64,000 nucleotides of DNA from Amaurobius ferox (lineage: Eukaryota; Arthropoda; Arachnida; Araneae; Amaurobiidae). Position 1 is the first letter of the stretch. Every line of letters begins with the position of its first letter. The stretch lies in contig OX578145.1 in assembly GCA_951213105.1 (NCBI GenBank), positions 6,065,191 through 6,129,190 on the forward strand, written 5' to 3'. The notes under the pieces are model-generated. The model made no database searches. It was not told the origin of the DNA and was given only the letters and a program-made list of their open reading frames with translations. Below, piece after piece: positions 23,049-34,667 of the stretch. A program made the position numbers and the translations under genes.

Positions 23049-23819
23049 GATTTAGAGCCCAATATAACTCTATGCACATTCGGCAGCTTTACATAGGATC
23101 ATTAGACAGTTGTCTATTTTGTTGAGTGAACAAACAATAACCATTTGTCTAATTGTCATTAGGTTTGCATGAAAGAAAATTTAATTTAGTACTTTGAAAT
23201 GGTTTTGCATATCGTCATTGAGAAAACTGCCAAATGTTAACGCACAATTCAAAGCCAGAAATAGTGTGCCGTGTGTCTTATCTTGTACATCATTATTTTG
23301 CTGTGAAAAATGTAAAGTCATTGCAAAATGTAGCAAAATTCATGTGTTGACCACATCAAACTTTTATTATTCATTTTATTTGGTTTTTTCGTTTTTCGTG
23401 AGGAATTTAAGCCAAAGGAAAGTAAGTGGCTGACTAAAAAGTCCCTGAGGAAAGTCCACTGAAAATAATTTATTTTATTAAAATGCATAATGTGGGGGTC
23501 CCAAAATTATTGATTTCATAAAATTAAGTAATATGGAATCCTGAAAACTCATTACCACCTACCAAGATAATAATTTCAATCCTGAAATAACAATTTCTAA
23601 TACTGTTTAAATATAACCCAAAATCTAATCAGCAGCAAAGTAATTTATTCTTCCAATCTCTACCATTTTTTACAATACAAAAAAATCTGATGTGGACAGC
23701 ATGACTTTCCTTATACAATACAATGAATTGACTACTTTTACAGTTAAAAAAAATGTTATTATTATAGTAGATACTTATATTCTTTCCAAGATATTGAATT
23801 TTCTTCAATGAGTGATCAT

Positions 23820-23945
23820 TTTCATTGATTTAGCGTTATTTCTATCCATTTGACGAGATTTTCGTTAATTTGGCAATATTTAAAAATGTCGCCAAGTTGG
23901 CGACATTCCGCTAAATTCGTCGCCAAAATCTCGTCAGGCGTTATG
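23820..23945. repeat. CGCCAA-type repeat with 11-bp palindrome
   Basis: A near-perfect palindrome (aatgtcgccaa, one base, ttggcgacatt; 23885-23907) lies in text resembling 8990-9410. It is probably the same old family. Confidence 0.6.
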
Positions 23946-24419
23946 GACAGAGAAATAAGTTATTCTTACAGCAGATAAATGACTACTGGCGTTCATATAC
24001 AAAAGTATTACTCAAAATATCTTTTCTCGTGAATGGAACGAGTTAGATCCACCAGAATGATGTCACCCAATGTATCGCATGATATTACATATGAAAAGTG
24101 AACATGTTTCTCAACAGTTATTTTTTTTTTCATTTATGGAATTTTGTGATACATTTTTTTGACAAATGTTCAATATCTCGAGAACGGTTCATGCTAGCGT
24201 TCTAAAGTTTATGTCAATCAATTTCTAAGGAAAAATTACATAAGAAATGTCTATTTGCGTAACTCTTTTAAAGGTTTTGATTTTTTGATGATTTTTTCAA
24301 AATTTCACTCGAAAATTTAGGGGTTTCTAAACATTCGATTGTGTTTTAAAACAATAGGCTTCCAGTATTCACAGATTGTGATTTTTGTACCAAATATCAT
24401 TCGAATCGCTCCGTTCGTT

Positions 24420-24600
24420 CGTGAGATATCGTCTCCACAGACTTACTGACACACACACACACAGACATCACTTCAAAAATGTTCGTTTCGTGATCAGGGA
24501 TGCTTGAAACGTGCTCTCCCGTCGAAAACTCGAATTCGAATTTTTGACCCCGTCACAATACTTTTTTTTTTCATTATGTATATAAGGAAAGTAACAGAAA
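24420..24600 (+). repeat. Dispersed repeat tail with (CA)n
   Basis: A (CA)n tract at about 24449-24464 is followed by ATCAGGGATGCTTGAAACG and TCGAAAACTCGAATTCGAAT, the + strand version of 22320-22460. It is the tail of an unidentified element. Confidence 0.55.
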
Positions 24601-24640
24601 ACCGATCTAACAAGATAAGTATCAGATAAAAATGTGGGTG

Positions 24641-25092
24641 CTTTCGGACCGTCCATATTGTTGTACCTCTTTTGTTTATGGTATCAATAATTCATCCATT
24701 TAAATTGACAGATTTAGGTACAGCCTATATCTTTCGGACCATCCATATTGTTGTACCTCTTTTGTTTATGGTATCAATAATTCATCCATTTAAATTGACA
24801 GATTTAGGTACAGCCTATATCTTTCGGACCATCCATATTGTTGTACCTCTTTTGTTTATGGTATCAATAATTCATCCATTTAAATTGACAGATTTAGGTA
24901 CAGCCTATATCTTTCGGACCATCCATATTGTTGTACTTCTTTTGTTTATGGTATCAATAATTCATCCATTTAAATTGACAGATTTAGGTACAGCCTATAT
25001 CTTTCGGACCATCCATATTGTTGTACCTCTTTTGTTTATGGTATCAATAATTCATCCATTTAAATTGACAGATTTAGGTACAGCCTATATCT
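24641..25092 (+). repeat. 90-bp minisatellite, 5 copies
   Basis: Five near-identical 90-bp units are recognised by TTGTACCTCTTTTGTTTATG at 24661, 24751, 24841, 24931 (one change) and 25021. The period is divisible by three, so one frame stays open through the array, giving a 30-residue repeat. There is no start context, splice support or codon bias, so I treat it as non-coding. Confidence 0.97.
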
Positions 25093-26139
25093 GAATCATA
25101 AAATTCCAGAGAAACAATAATATCTTAGACAAAATTTAATAAATGAACAAAATAAAACTTATTTTATACATTTTCTGAGGTTTCTTAGAAAATATTAAAT
25201 TTGTAAAAATAGCAACATAATTAAATTTAAGGAAATAATAATTACAAAAATATTCTTTTGTTATCTGCAATCAATCCCTCTGATAAAAATAAATGTATTT
25301 TCATATTATGCTTGTTTTCAATAAACGTAACACGTTCTTGGCTCATTTAAAAAATAATTTAAAGTTGGACAATAATATTTCATCTCTTTAAACTCGCAAT
25401 TTTTATTTAAATTTCTTGTGGCTACAGTCATTTTAGGGTCTCTAGGCCAAGGACCACCTAGGCCCAATGGATAATGCAGCTTGTTTAAGGACTTCCGGTG
25501 CGCAGGTCCTAATTAGGCCACATTATTAACCACATGTAAGTTTGTTAAAATATATAATTAAATTGTGATTGAGAAGGACGGCAAGAATGTTGAGAGTCAA
25601 TAGTTGGTATAACCAAGCTCCCAAAATTTAGCACAGGGTCCAGAAAATTTTAAAAATCCGCCCTGGGTCCTTAAAATGCAATGCAGCCGACGTTGGAAAA
25701 TTAACTGCCCTCAGTGCTATTTTCAATGTCTCATCCTAGATCTTGGAACTTTCGAGGTTTCTACTCTGATCACCTCTACCAGGAATCTAACTTCATCTAG
25801 ATTGCTTAGATAGCTCTACCTAGAAAACTCACCACAACAGGAGAGAATATCTCACCGACTTCCTCAATTTTCGGTTCCTTTTATTGCTTTATGAGGTAAC
25901 AGAAGGGGAAGACAGTGTCGAATGTCATAAAAGTGATAACAAGCGTAAAGAATTCTAGGAATAAAGAATAAAAATCTGTGCATATAGACCAAAATGCTCC
26001 GCGCTCGCACCACAGAGGCCGTGATCCTACGGTTTTCTCCAAATTTGCAATAATGGCCTGAAAGTTTTTAAAATGGATGAGAATGTCGGTGACATGTCAG
26101 AAGATCTCAGCAAATGATTCAATATCACCGAAACCGGCC
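25093..26139. other. Interior of the large element, nothing recognised
   Basis: It contains AT-rich sequence and scattered GGGTCC/GGCCC words near 25440-25690 that recall hAT-type ends. I could not pair them or find target duplications. Confidence 0.4.
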
Positions 26140-26190
26140 ATCCAAATAGATACCTTACACCTACTGGTCGGTCGGACGATCTGGGTCGAA
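26140..26190 (+). mobile_element. SINE 3' fragment
   Basis: The text ATACCTTACACCTACTGGTCGG ... CTGGGTCGAACAACAA matches the 3' end of the SINE family at 16299 and 19386. The tRNA-like head is missing, as in 5'-truncated copies. Confidence 0.7.
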
Positions 26191-26600
26191 CAACAATATC
26201 ACAAAAAAGTGAATGTTATATATAATCCCGATTCACATTAAGAAAATGGTTAACAGGAGGCCCCTAAGTGCAAGTATCTACTGCAACTCAGTCCCTACCA
26301 ACATGAATCTGTGCAAAGGACCCTGTTCTGTTTAGGAACGGGAAATTGTACTTAGGACTGTGTAGCCCCAAAGCTTTAAGAATAATATTGTTACTGAAGA
26401 TAAAACCATGCTGCATAATAATGAAAAATATTATTTACCTTAATTTATGTGGGACCAGAGGTTCATTTTATTTTCCGTCAAGTAAAAACTAAAAGGCAAA
26501 AAAAAAAAAACATTTTTGCTTTGGATGAGTGCCCCTAATGTGTTTCGTGTTGTAGCACGTGCTTAGTGTGCCTATTGGGTCATCCAGCCCTGCCTATGAG

Positions 26601-29318
26601 AGACATCCTCTCATCTCAAAGACAAATAACTCGAACGCCTGAGGAGGCATAGTGACCCAAACTCTTTCTTGGTTTCTTTAGGGGCGGGTTACGGACATGA
26701 GGCTTCTCGGTGCTTAACATATGGCTTTCATTTCAGGTTCTTATATTGAGGGTTGCTGATACCCTCGGACATCCCACCCCTTTTCGTCTTTCTGAAGCGG
26801 GTCACTGAATCGTCCCAATCCTAGGGTTTATCGAGGACCCACGATCAACATCACAGTAACATTTCAGGTTCTCAGCTCGAGGAGATGCGATGATTGTGTC
26901 CCTCTTTCATCTTGAACCCTCACGGAAATACCCTTGTGGCAACGAGTCCTTCCAAACTAAAATTTGAAAATTCAAATTTGTAATTTTATTTTTTAGGGGA
27001 GGGGGGGGGGGTATACATTTTACTCCTTCTCCGGACATCGAAATGTCGCAGAAGTGAGCCATTTCCCATTTTTGCCAAATATTACACGCAGTTGTAAATG
27101 TTTGACATGTTTCATAATAAGTTGATAAAAACAATGGGATGAGTTTTGCACTTTTGCGCTTTGAGTTTAACTGAACTTGCATTCAGAAAAGGCGATTTAA
27201 AAAATAGTCCCTTTTTGGGACTCATGGATTCACCTTTTTAGTGAATACGGGTGTTGCAATCCGAAGTACCTTAGCAATATTTCTTTTTTACTTCTTTTGC
27301 TCTTTGTTCCTTTCCCCCCTTCTTTCTACTTTTGTTTTCCCTCCGTCTGTCTCAGCTACTTGCTTTTATTCTTTGCTAATATCTGTATTTTAATTCCCGT
27401 CTGGAGCAGCATGTCCTCTTTGGATCTGGTGCCAAAAACCCCAATCAACCAACCAACGTCCTTTTTGGGTGGTTGAAACTACGATCGGATGGATCCTTTT
27501 TCCTGACCAAATTGTGGGAAATTAGCTTTCGACTCATCTATAAAAAAAATGTCACGTTTTAAACATCATTTTTATGCTTTTTAACATCCCATTCGAATAG
27601 ACGCCTTTCACATAGTTCGAGGGTTTTTTAAAAGGGGAAGCTGCAAAAATGTTAATATCTTTGTGTCAATTCTCCTGTAAGAAATTTATAAATGATATGC
27701 ATTTCATTTTTCAAGCTTTTACATTAAGATATTGAACGGGTCAAGAGGGCCGGGATCGAAAAAGAGACATACACGCATCCTCTATATAAACCGTCTGTTT
27801 GTTCGATTCTCGTGGGAGAACGCCTGTACAGAATTTCATAAGATATATTTGATAAGTAGCCTTGGTAGGGTCCCCATTAAGATTCAGACGTCTGTCTGTT
27901 TTCATGTTCTTTTGTCTGTTTCCTCACTTCGAGCGCGACTCAACTGTTATGGAAGCCTCCAAACAGACGGGATCCGATCGTTTTTTAAGGTTTCGAACGA
28001 GCCTGATGAAAACCTTTCAAAATCGGATAACATAACCCGACCGTTGTTTGTACTTCTGTCTCACATCATGAAAGCTTTTCGAATGAGCGAAATAAAACGT
28101 CAACCTTTCAATCTGTAAACACTATTAAAAAAAAATGAAAATTATATTTTAATATTTTTTTATTGTCTCTTCTATATGGCTGCTCTGTATTTGAATGCAT
28201 TTTCTTAGCAACATCCCATTTTTTATTATCCGTCCTTTACCGAATGGCAATATTGAGTTATTTGTTGGATGCATAGAATATTCTAAACCAACAGCTTCAT
28301 TAAAAATATTCTATGCATAAAATTTATTTTATATTTTTAGAATTATATTTTTATAGTTTAAGATTTTGTTGTAAAGATGTCACATTTTGTTTAATGAGTA
28401 TTTCAGAATTCCTATTTGGAGTTGTAAATATTTTGTTTGCTTGAATGAATGAAAGCGTGATATTTCGTTTCGAATATTCTATGCAGTGTTGTTACGATAT
28501 ACGTCGTTGTTACTTACGGTGATATAGTGTTTGCAAGCTGTGCTTCTGTCTGATTATTATTTCATCACGGAAAAACTCGCCTCTTTCCTGTTAGTAAAAA
28601 TTTTTATAAAATGTCCAAAGGAAAGACTCCAAATATTAAAAGTTCACCGCACATTGTGAACTAAATTTCTTTCCATTATATATTCCGTACGAGGAATGGC
28701 TGGTTTATGCAGATCTTCAATTGGATCTTCCGATTGGACTAGAGCATTATATATATTAGTTCTTCCTACCTCTAATAAATAGGAATATCAGCATTTTGCT
28801 CAAGATGGATGGGATCATGTTACTATTGACACTTTAGATATTAAAACTTATTTATCCGATAGAATATTCTTTGAAAATTTCTACATCGAATCGCGGTAAA
28901 AGCAAAACTAAAAGTAAGCATTTAGATTATAAATCTACGATTAAAGGTTCGACATTATAACTTTAATAACACTTTTCAATGGAAATTGATAAAATCTTGA
29001 AGTTTTGCAACCAACAAAGGCAAATGAATTCTATTTATGCCACTTTTTCAAATTAAATTTACCTAATGGCCACTTTATCCTATTTTTTTAGGATCTGCTG
29101 ACTATTTCTTAACAAATTTAAAAGAAAAAAATCTCTCATACATTCGATATATAATTCTATCAATTTTAATGATTTATTTGATAATTATAATCATTTATTG
29201 CCAATTAAGAGTTTGAAGGTATTAAAAGCATTTATGTAAATACAGTAAGCCACGCATACGAAGAGCAATAAATACAAGAGTTTTTTTTTTCGTTAGGAAA
29301 CAGAAGAACACACATACA
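26601..29318. other. Intron with unassigned repeat fragments
   Basis: No gene is seen. A T/C-rich block (about 27280-27460) ends in CCAATCAACCAACCAACGTCC and may be a small retroposed insert: GTCC(C)TTTTTGGG recurs near 27209 and 27460. The region 27770-28020 resembles, in reverse, the TTCAGCCGTTCTC/(GACA)n tail of the left-flank repeats. A 14-bp hairpin (ATGCATAGAATATT) lies at 28269-28318. A G run at 27000-27010 and T run at 29281 are simple sequence. Confidence 0.45.
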
Positions 29319-29319
29319 A

Positions 29320-30470
29320 AACGAAACAAGAAAGATCAATGATGCATAAAGCATTGATTATGAAACACTTTCCAACTGCAATGCAATTTTATTTAAGTAT
29401 CTCTAAAATGCCATCCATTCAGCGGTCATACTTTTAAAATGATCACAATTCTACATTAATTTATTACATTTGAAACTTAAAACTTCATCGAAAAAAATGA
29501 ACTAGATTCAAATGACATCATTGAAATATAAGTCGTCTGGCTCTCTCTATGTAAAAGCTGTAAATATTTAATTCATACGCTTTTATTCCATTCCTTTCAT
29601 TTACCACAATACTACAATAATTTATTTTATTTAAAAACTTGTTATTTAAAAATGTATTTTATTTAAAAACATGGAGGTAAACGTCAAAACTTCATCGAAA
29701 AAGTCTGCTATAAAACCGTGTTCTCTATGTAATATCACATATCAGCTATACTTCAAACTCAAAGAGCTAAATCATTTTGTGTTAAAGAAATTCAGCAATT
29801 CTTATACAACTCAAACTACATCTTTTTGTGTTTACATTCTCCATAACTGAAAATTAGGCTTCGCTGTAAAAATAATCAAAGTTGGATGATCATTTAAACT
29901 CAAATATATTGTAATTGCATTGTTTCAGAATGTAGATGCACAGAAATTAAGTAAAAATAAAGCGGTTTTTGGACACATACAACACTCAATATAAATTAAA
30001 AAGAACTTTAAAAATCACGATTTTAACACAAGGTGGATGCCCTATTTTATTTTGAAGTGGGTCACATGATCTCCTCATATAATATGGGTGTCATTATTAT
30101 TTTAATTTTTATTTAAAAAATTACCGAATATATTTTGTTGAAATTTTTTTCATATTTTTATGGGATCATTTGAATATTTTCTAAAACTTTCGAAGCAATT
30201 TATGAATTTTAAATTCGCTTAAAAAATGTATGAAAAATGAGGTGCCAAAGGGTTCAATGTATTTCATTTTTTCAACCTGGGTTCAGTCTAAAACAAATTG
30301 GGTGATATTATTCATTTATATTCCCATAGGTCCCACAGACCGCCTAAGCAACATACTATAATTTCATTTTGATAAAATTATTTTTATGGCAGTTATCGTG
30401 CTAACGGACAGACAGACCGACAGAATGAACCAAGTCATAAACACTTTTGAACTACGCTGTAAAGTGTTAA
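29320..30470 (+). repeat. 1.2-kb dispersed repeat, copy 2
   Basis: This is the same family and orientation as 14497-15765, ending gctgtaaagtgttaa. It lies in the intron between the Kazal exon and the next exon. Confidence 0.8.
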
Positions 30471-31862
30471 AGAATTGATATCAACTGCGATGATGAGCTG
30501 GGTGATTTTTGGTGATGGGTTTCAATGTGATGAGCTTCAGTAATGTCTGAATGATCTTTCCCATATTGGGTGTCCAATTTGAAACACACATTTTTAAAAA
30601 ATATATTTCAACGGGTTGTGAGGTCTAACTTTCCAGTTGTTATCATTTCCCTCGGTTACTTCATTATTTATGTTTACTATAGATTAACAGAGTGGTTCGG
30701 TTAACAGACCCATCACTGAGCCAAGTCACATTTTGCGATCCTGGGATGGCGACAGGATGAGTTTCGAGCGAGTGAGTTAATAAGTTGGATAAAGGAGGTT
30801 GGCGAGAAGGCTGGTGTCAGTTGAAAAGCAGAAGCTGGTTGAGTCGCGAGGAATAAAGTGCTTGAGAAGGAAGAATAGTGCAAGTCCTTGGAACCAGCAC
30901 TCATGGATACTACTATAACCGGAAGGATCTAGTAGTCCGGGTTAGCGAAGACTCGTTTATAAGCACTGGGAAAGAGTTGGGTAAGCTTTATAACTGTTTA
31001 CTTAAACTGTTAAACACTGTTTACTTAAATATAATAACTAGGCTCATCAAAGTGCATTTCATGATCTATTTGGGATACATAATTTGGGATACACATGCAG
31101 TACTAGCTATTGAGTACCTGTATTTTAGTTAAGCAGCCAGCTGCTATAATTTGGGTCAATGTGTTTTGATTTAAGTGTGTGTTATTGCCCCTGGTTGCAA
31201 GGTTCTGTGCATTCAGTTATACCAAGTTTAGGGTTATGTCACTTTTGTTCGATAGAACCAAGTCATTACGGATAGGTCAACAAAGTCGATAAATCAGTAC
31301 AATAGAGTTCTAGCCAATCAGTACAATAGAGTTCTAGCCAATCACCTCACAATGAATCTTGATCCGAACGAGGCTCTGAACTCTATAGGTTTTAATCTTA
31401 AAACGAATTATTATTATTATTATTATTATTATTTATTATTATTTCATATGCATTATTCTGGAGAAGGATTGCTTCCAAATATAACTTCTTCCAAATATGG
31501 AAACCATTTTCCTCGCAAACATTCTTCCTATTGCTACAGTCCCTTTTTGGCGACACATGATGGAACTTAAGTTTTCAGTTTTTAAATTAAGATTGAACCT
31601 ATTTTTTTTCATTCAAATTATTTTGACCGCGGCGTTTTACACGATGCTACATGTTAAAAACTCAACAACCATTTAACTCAAAGCAGGTTTTCGAGAGCCT
31701 TCTTGAAACGGATCTTGAAGAGATAACATGTATAATTCCCTCTAGAAAAATTCCAACTTCAAGATAGGTATTAAATTTCAATCTGTATTAGTCCACTTCC
31801 CCCATTTTCCTTTTGTTTTCTTCGTTACATTAGCTTAATCCAATAATGTGTCGATTTTCCAG
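30471..31862. other. Intron with small simple repeats
   Basis: It contains a 24-bp tandem duplication (GTACAATAGAGTTCTAGCC, 31296-31343) and a (TTA)n microsatellite (about 31408-31444). Nothing else is recognised before the acceptor at 31862. Confidence 0.6.
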
Positions 31863-32060
31863 ACGTCGAAAGAGTAGGGTTCCAGCCCTCCCGCTCGACG
31901 CACAAGGCGGGTGCTTCTTGGCGGAAACCCCCTCTGCAGACCACGACGGCAGTCCCGGACTCGTCCACGCAAAGAGAATGTTCTCACGAAGAATACGACT
32001 TCATGAAGGAGAACTTGCTGCTCTACAACAACGCCAGACTCATGGACACCAAGAAATCGG
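31863..32060 (+). CDS. FSTL5: FSTL5-like exon: Kazal-EF linker
   Basis: The acceptor is cgattttccag and the donor is gtgaga. The 198-nt exon is symmetric (phase 1-1). It encodes a basic, low-complexity stretch (VGFQPSRSTHKAGASWRK) followed by a conserved segment, CSHEEYDFMKENLLLYNNAR, that corresponds to the cysteine-plus-helix region preceding the EF-hands in vertebrate members. The first half is longer than I recall for vertebrate proteins. The ORF continues into the splice donor, so the frame is set by phase on both sides. Confidence 0.9.
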
Positions 32061-33344
32061 GTGAGAAGATTCACAGAATTATTTCACTTCATTCAGACAC
32101 ACAGCCGCAGAACCATTTTTTTTAACCTGGATTATGAATAGTGCATGATGACATGTTGAATATTATTGCACATGATTGTAATATATTCCGTAAGATGAAT
32201 AACGATTATTTCTATTAAGTGACTTTTTTTTTTGTGTGTGTGTGTGTAAAAAATGTAGTATACGTTCATTGTAAAAAAATGTCAAAGAAATGATTTTCAT
32301 TAAAGAATGCAAAAAAACATAACGAGTTTAATTGGAATTTTTTTTTAAAATAACATTTAAATAAAATTGCTTGAAAATAATGGGTTGTACGGGGCCTTAA
32401 GCACTCCAATCACTTTAGAAGGAAAAGTCCATGAGTGTATTGCTTTATATCTAAAGTGACCCATCAAAGTGATGAGTCGATAGGGAGTGCAGTGCTCCTA
32501 GCGGAACATTTCGAAAGTTAGGATAACGAAATCAGCTACAAAATGAGATAGACGTAATAAGCCACTTACAAAAAGGGTCAAGCAATGTTTCATGAGTAGG
32601 AATGGATGCCAGTAACAAACGAAATGCGTATAAGGTAGGCAATAAACACCTATCAAAAAGTTGTATCATAACACGGTGATACCTGGGCATAGTATAAGGT
32701 CCTATGTTTTCTGGAATTCTTGATCTGGGGTTGAGGGTTAAAAGGATTCACACCCATGTGCTTCGAGTGACTCATCCTTTGTTAAACGGACGCTGCCGAA
32801 CTGTTCTACAGGATAAGTGCTGATCTGTGACAGTTTTCGGCTGCTGTACTGGCACCGTGCATGCCGTTGTGCAGTCGGTCATCGCCATGCCGCAGAGTTG
32901 TCTGTCATCACGTGCAGTTCTGGGTTTCTGCAGATCCGAATAACGTCCCATTCTCATCACGTGTGGCGTTACGTTCTGTACGGGTGGCAAGAAAATTCAG
33001 TCTCTCTCATCCGAGGAATCTGTCCCCGCTCAAATTCCAACAGTTGCTAATGATGTATGCTTTACATCTTCAGATGACCTGGGAAGTAAAAAAATGTTTT
33101 CATAAAACCACCTTTTCAGGGTGACTGGGCTTAATGAGGCACATGTTTCAACTGAATGTCGGCTCTTCACCGATTGTAATTCTCGTTTGATCCAACCCAT
33201 CTATACACAAGACCGAAAAGTCCACTCTTCTCAAACTGTATTCCCCTGACATCATCTGCATATTCCAATCTCACAAACATATCCTGTAAGTTTTGAGATA
33301 ATACTATTCATTCTTCATGGTGTTGCAGTGTTTACAAACAATTG
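32061..33344. other. Intron, mostly unrecognised
   Basis: A (TG)n stretch lies near 32235-32248 and there are AT-rich blocks. The 32770-33050 stretch is GC-richer and has overlapping short frames on both strands but no family motif. I do not call a gene. Confidence 0.5.
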
Positions 33345-33505
33345 TGCATTTGAAAGAGTGTGGGGGCAGCATGGCGTCACTCACTGCTACGAAATTCCCT
33401 CGGTTCCGGAGAATTCGTTTGGAGTTGATGCCATAGGGCGGGATCGGCAATCTAAAAGTTACGAGTTCGAACCTATTTCCCACCATCGGGGATCTGCGTT
33501 TGTAA
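33345..33505 (+). mobile_element. tRNA-like SINE, second family
   Basis: GCGTCACTCACTGCTACGAAA leads into a tRNA-like block, with an A-box-like TGCCATAGGGCGGGATCGG, the B box GAGTTCGAACC and a closing CCACCATCGGGGATC. It matches 37097-37262 (+) and 36826-36915 (-). No clean target duplication was found. Confidence 0.75.
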
Positions 33506-34451
33506 AAATCTGTAGTTTGTAAAAAAAATGTTCTGTTGGAAACTATAGTAATCCTACATTTTGTAACCTGGTTTTTGTTCATTTTTAGAGTCTTTTTGCA
33601 CTGGCAACTTTGAAAAATCTTAATTCTAAGGAAAATGAAAACAAAACCTGTGATCCTATATGATTTGCATTCTGTTTATCGACAGAATGGGGTGGATATT
33701 TCACAGGAGCGGCTCTTTTTATGTAGAGCGCAGAAATAATGGGAAATGTTATAAGGATTCTTTTTTAGACTTCTTACTAATATTGCCCTTGTGAGAAAAA
33801 TAACAAACTAAAATTTGTATAAAGTGGTATCACGACTTGCGCGAGTGTTATACATTGAAATGAGCAACGGTGATCTGTGCACTTCCAAGAACTGTACGTT
33901 CCGTAGAGTTAGCGTTAGAAAGCGTCGGGCTTTGAATCTTGCTCGGACTGAAAGTAACGTCCATGTGTTTTTTTATTTTTATTTTATTTTTATTTTAAAA
34001 AGACCGCAAGCTACAGAATCGAGTCCCAGTAACAGCGTGCAAGATAAAAATACATTAAAAATATACAGATTAAAATGTAATAAAATACATTAGAATGCAA
34101 ACTATCGACAACACATGATTTTCGTAAACAAATGCAAATGAATAAATGCAATAAAATATAAAATATTGACAACAAATGCTTTTTAAAATCCATTTCCGAT
34201 GAATCAAAAACATCGAGATGATCGGGGAAATTGTTGTAATATCACTTATCTTTTAATGATACGTCCTATACGTCTGTTTTAAACGTCTGTGTGCAATACG
34301 TTATTTCTTCAGCTAAAACCTACAGCCGAAGAAATAGGAAGTATCTCGCCTCACAGTCTACCTGCTAGACTAAGGACTTTATAAGGCGATTTGACAACTT
34401 ACTCGTTGAAAAGTGGGTTGTTCACTGAAGCTAGTGCTCCTTATTTTGCAG
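33506..34451. other. Intron, nothing recognised
   Basis: AT-rich with a T/A-rich run at 33968-33997. There are no coding motifs or repeat matches before the acceptor at 34451. Confidence 0.55.
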
Positions 34452-34655
34452 GCAACGAATACTTGGTGAGCGTCCTCTTCTCGCATTATGACCAGAACAA
34501 CAACGGTCGTCTGGAGGCGGAGGAGCTGTGGCAAGCGGCCGAGAGGGACCACCTGGGCCAGCTGTCGGCCTCCTGTATCCTGGCGGATATGCTTCTGTTT
34601 GATGATCCCGATGCGGACGGCACTCTTGACATCAACGAGTTCTACGCCGCCTTCA
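34452..34655 (+). CDS. FSTL5: FSTL5-like exon: paired EF-hands
   Basis: The acceptor is ttattttgcag. The exon encodes two EF-hands: VLFSHYDQNNNGRLEAEELW and MLLFDDPDADGTLDINEFY. Both 12-residue loops keep canonical ligands (DQNNNGRLEAEE and DPDADGTLDINE, with Gly at position 6), so calcium binding is plausible for both. Two donors lie 12 nt apart: gtaag at 34656 and gtaagt at 34668. Both leave phase 1, so the longer version simply adds four residues after the helix. The shorter end gives a spacer to Ig1 equal in length to the vertebrate protein, and the second donor is the stronger consensus. Confidence 0.96.
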
Positions 34656-34667
34656 GTAAGTTATACA

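Larger units (their letters stand above)
21493..26600 (+). mobile_element. 5.1-kb hAT-like element, non-autonomous
   Basis: Exact 8-bp direct repeats cctatgag lie at 21493-21500 and 26593-26600. The ends between them are short inverted repeats, CAGGGCCG on the left and (reversed) CAGGGCTG on the right, typical of hAT elements. No transposase frame is visible in the 5.09 kb. The interior carries the inverted repeat at 21570-21752, hairpins at 23007-23048 and 23885-23907, the 90-bp minisatellite and a SINE fragment. It may be a large non-autonomous element or an autonomous one overwritten by nested insertions. Confidence 0.65.

Noticed and set aside
24672..25094. 140-codon open frame
   Set aside because: It is the 90-bp minisatellite read through; openness follows from the period and there is no gene context.
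27732..28118. 128-codon open frame
   Set aside because: The DNA resembles reversed non-coding element tails (TTCAGCCGTT/GACA type) and the protein has no family motif or splice context.
31835..32074. Overlapping frames on both strands at the Kazal-EF linker exon
   Set aside because: Shadows of the coding frame fixed by the phase 1 borders.
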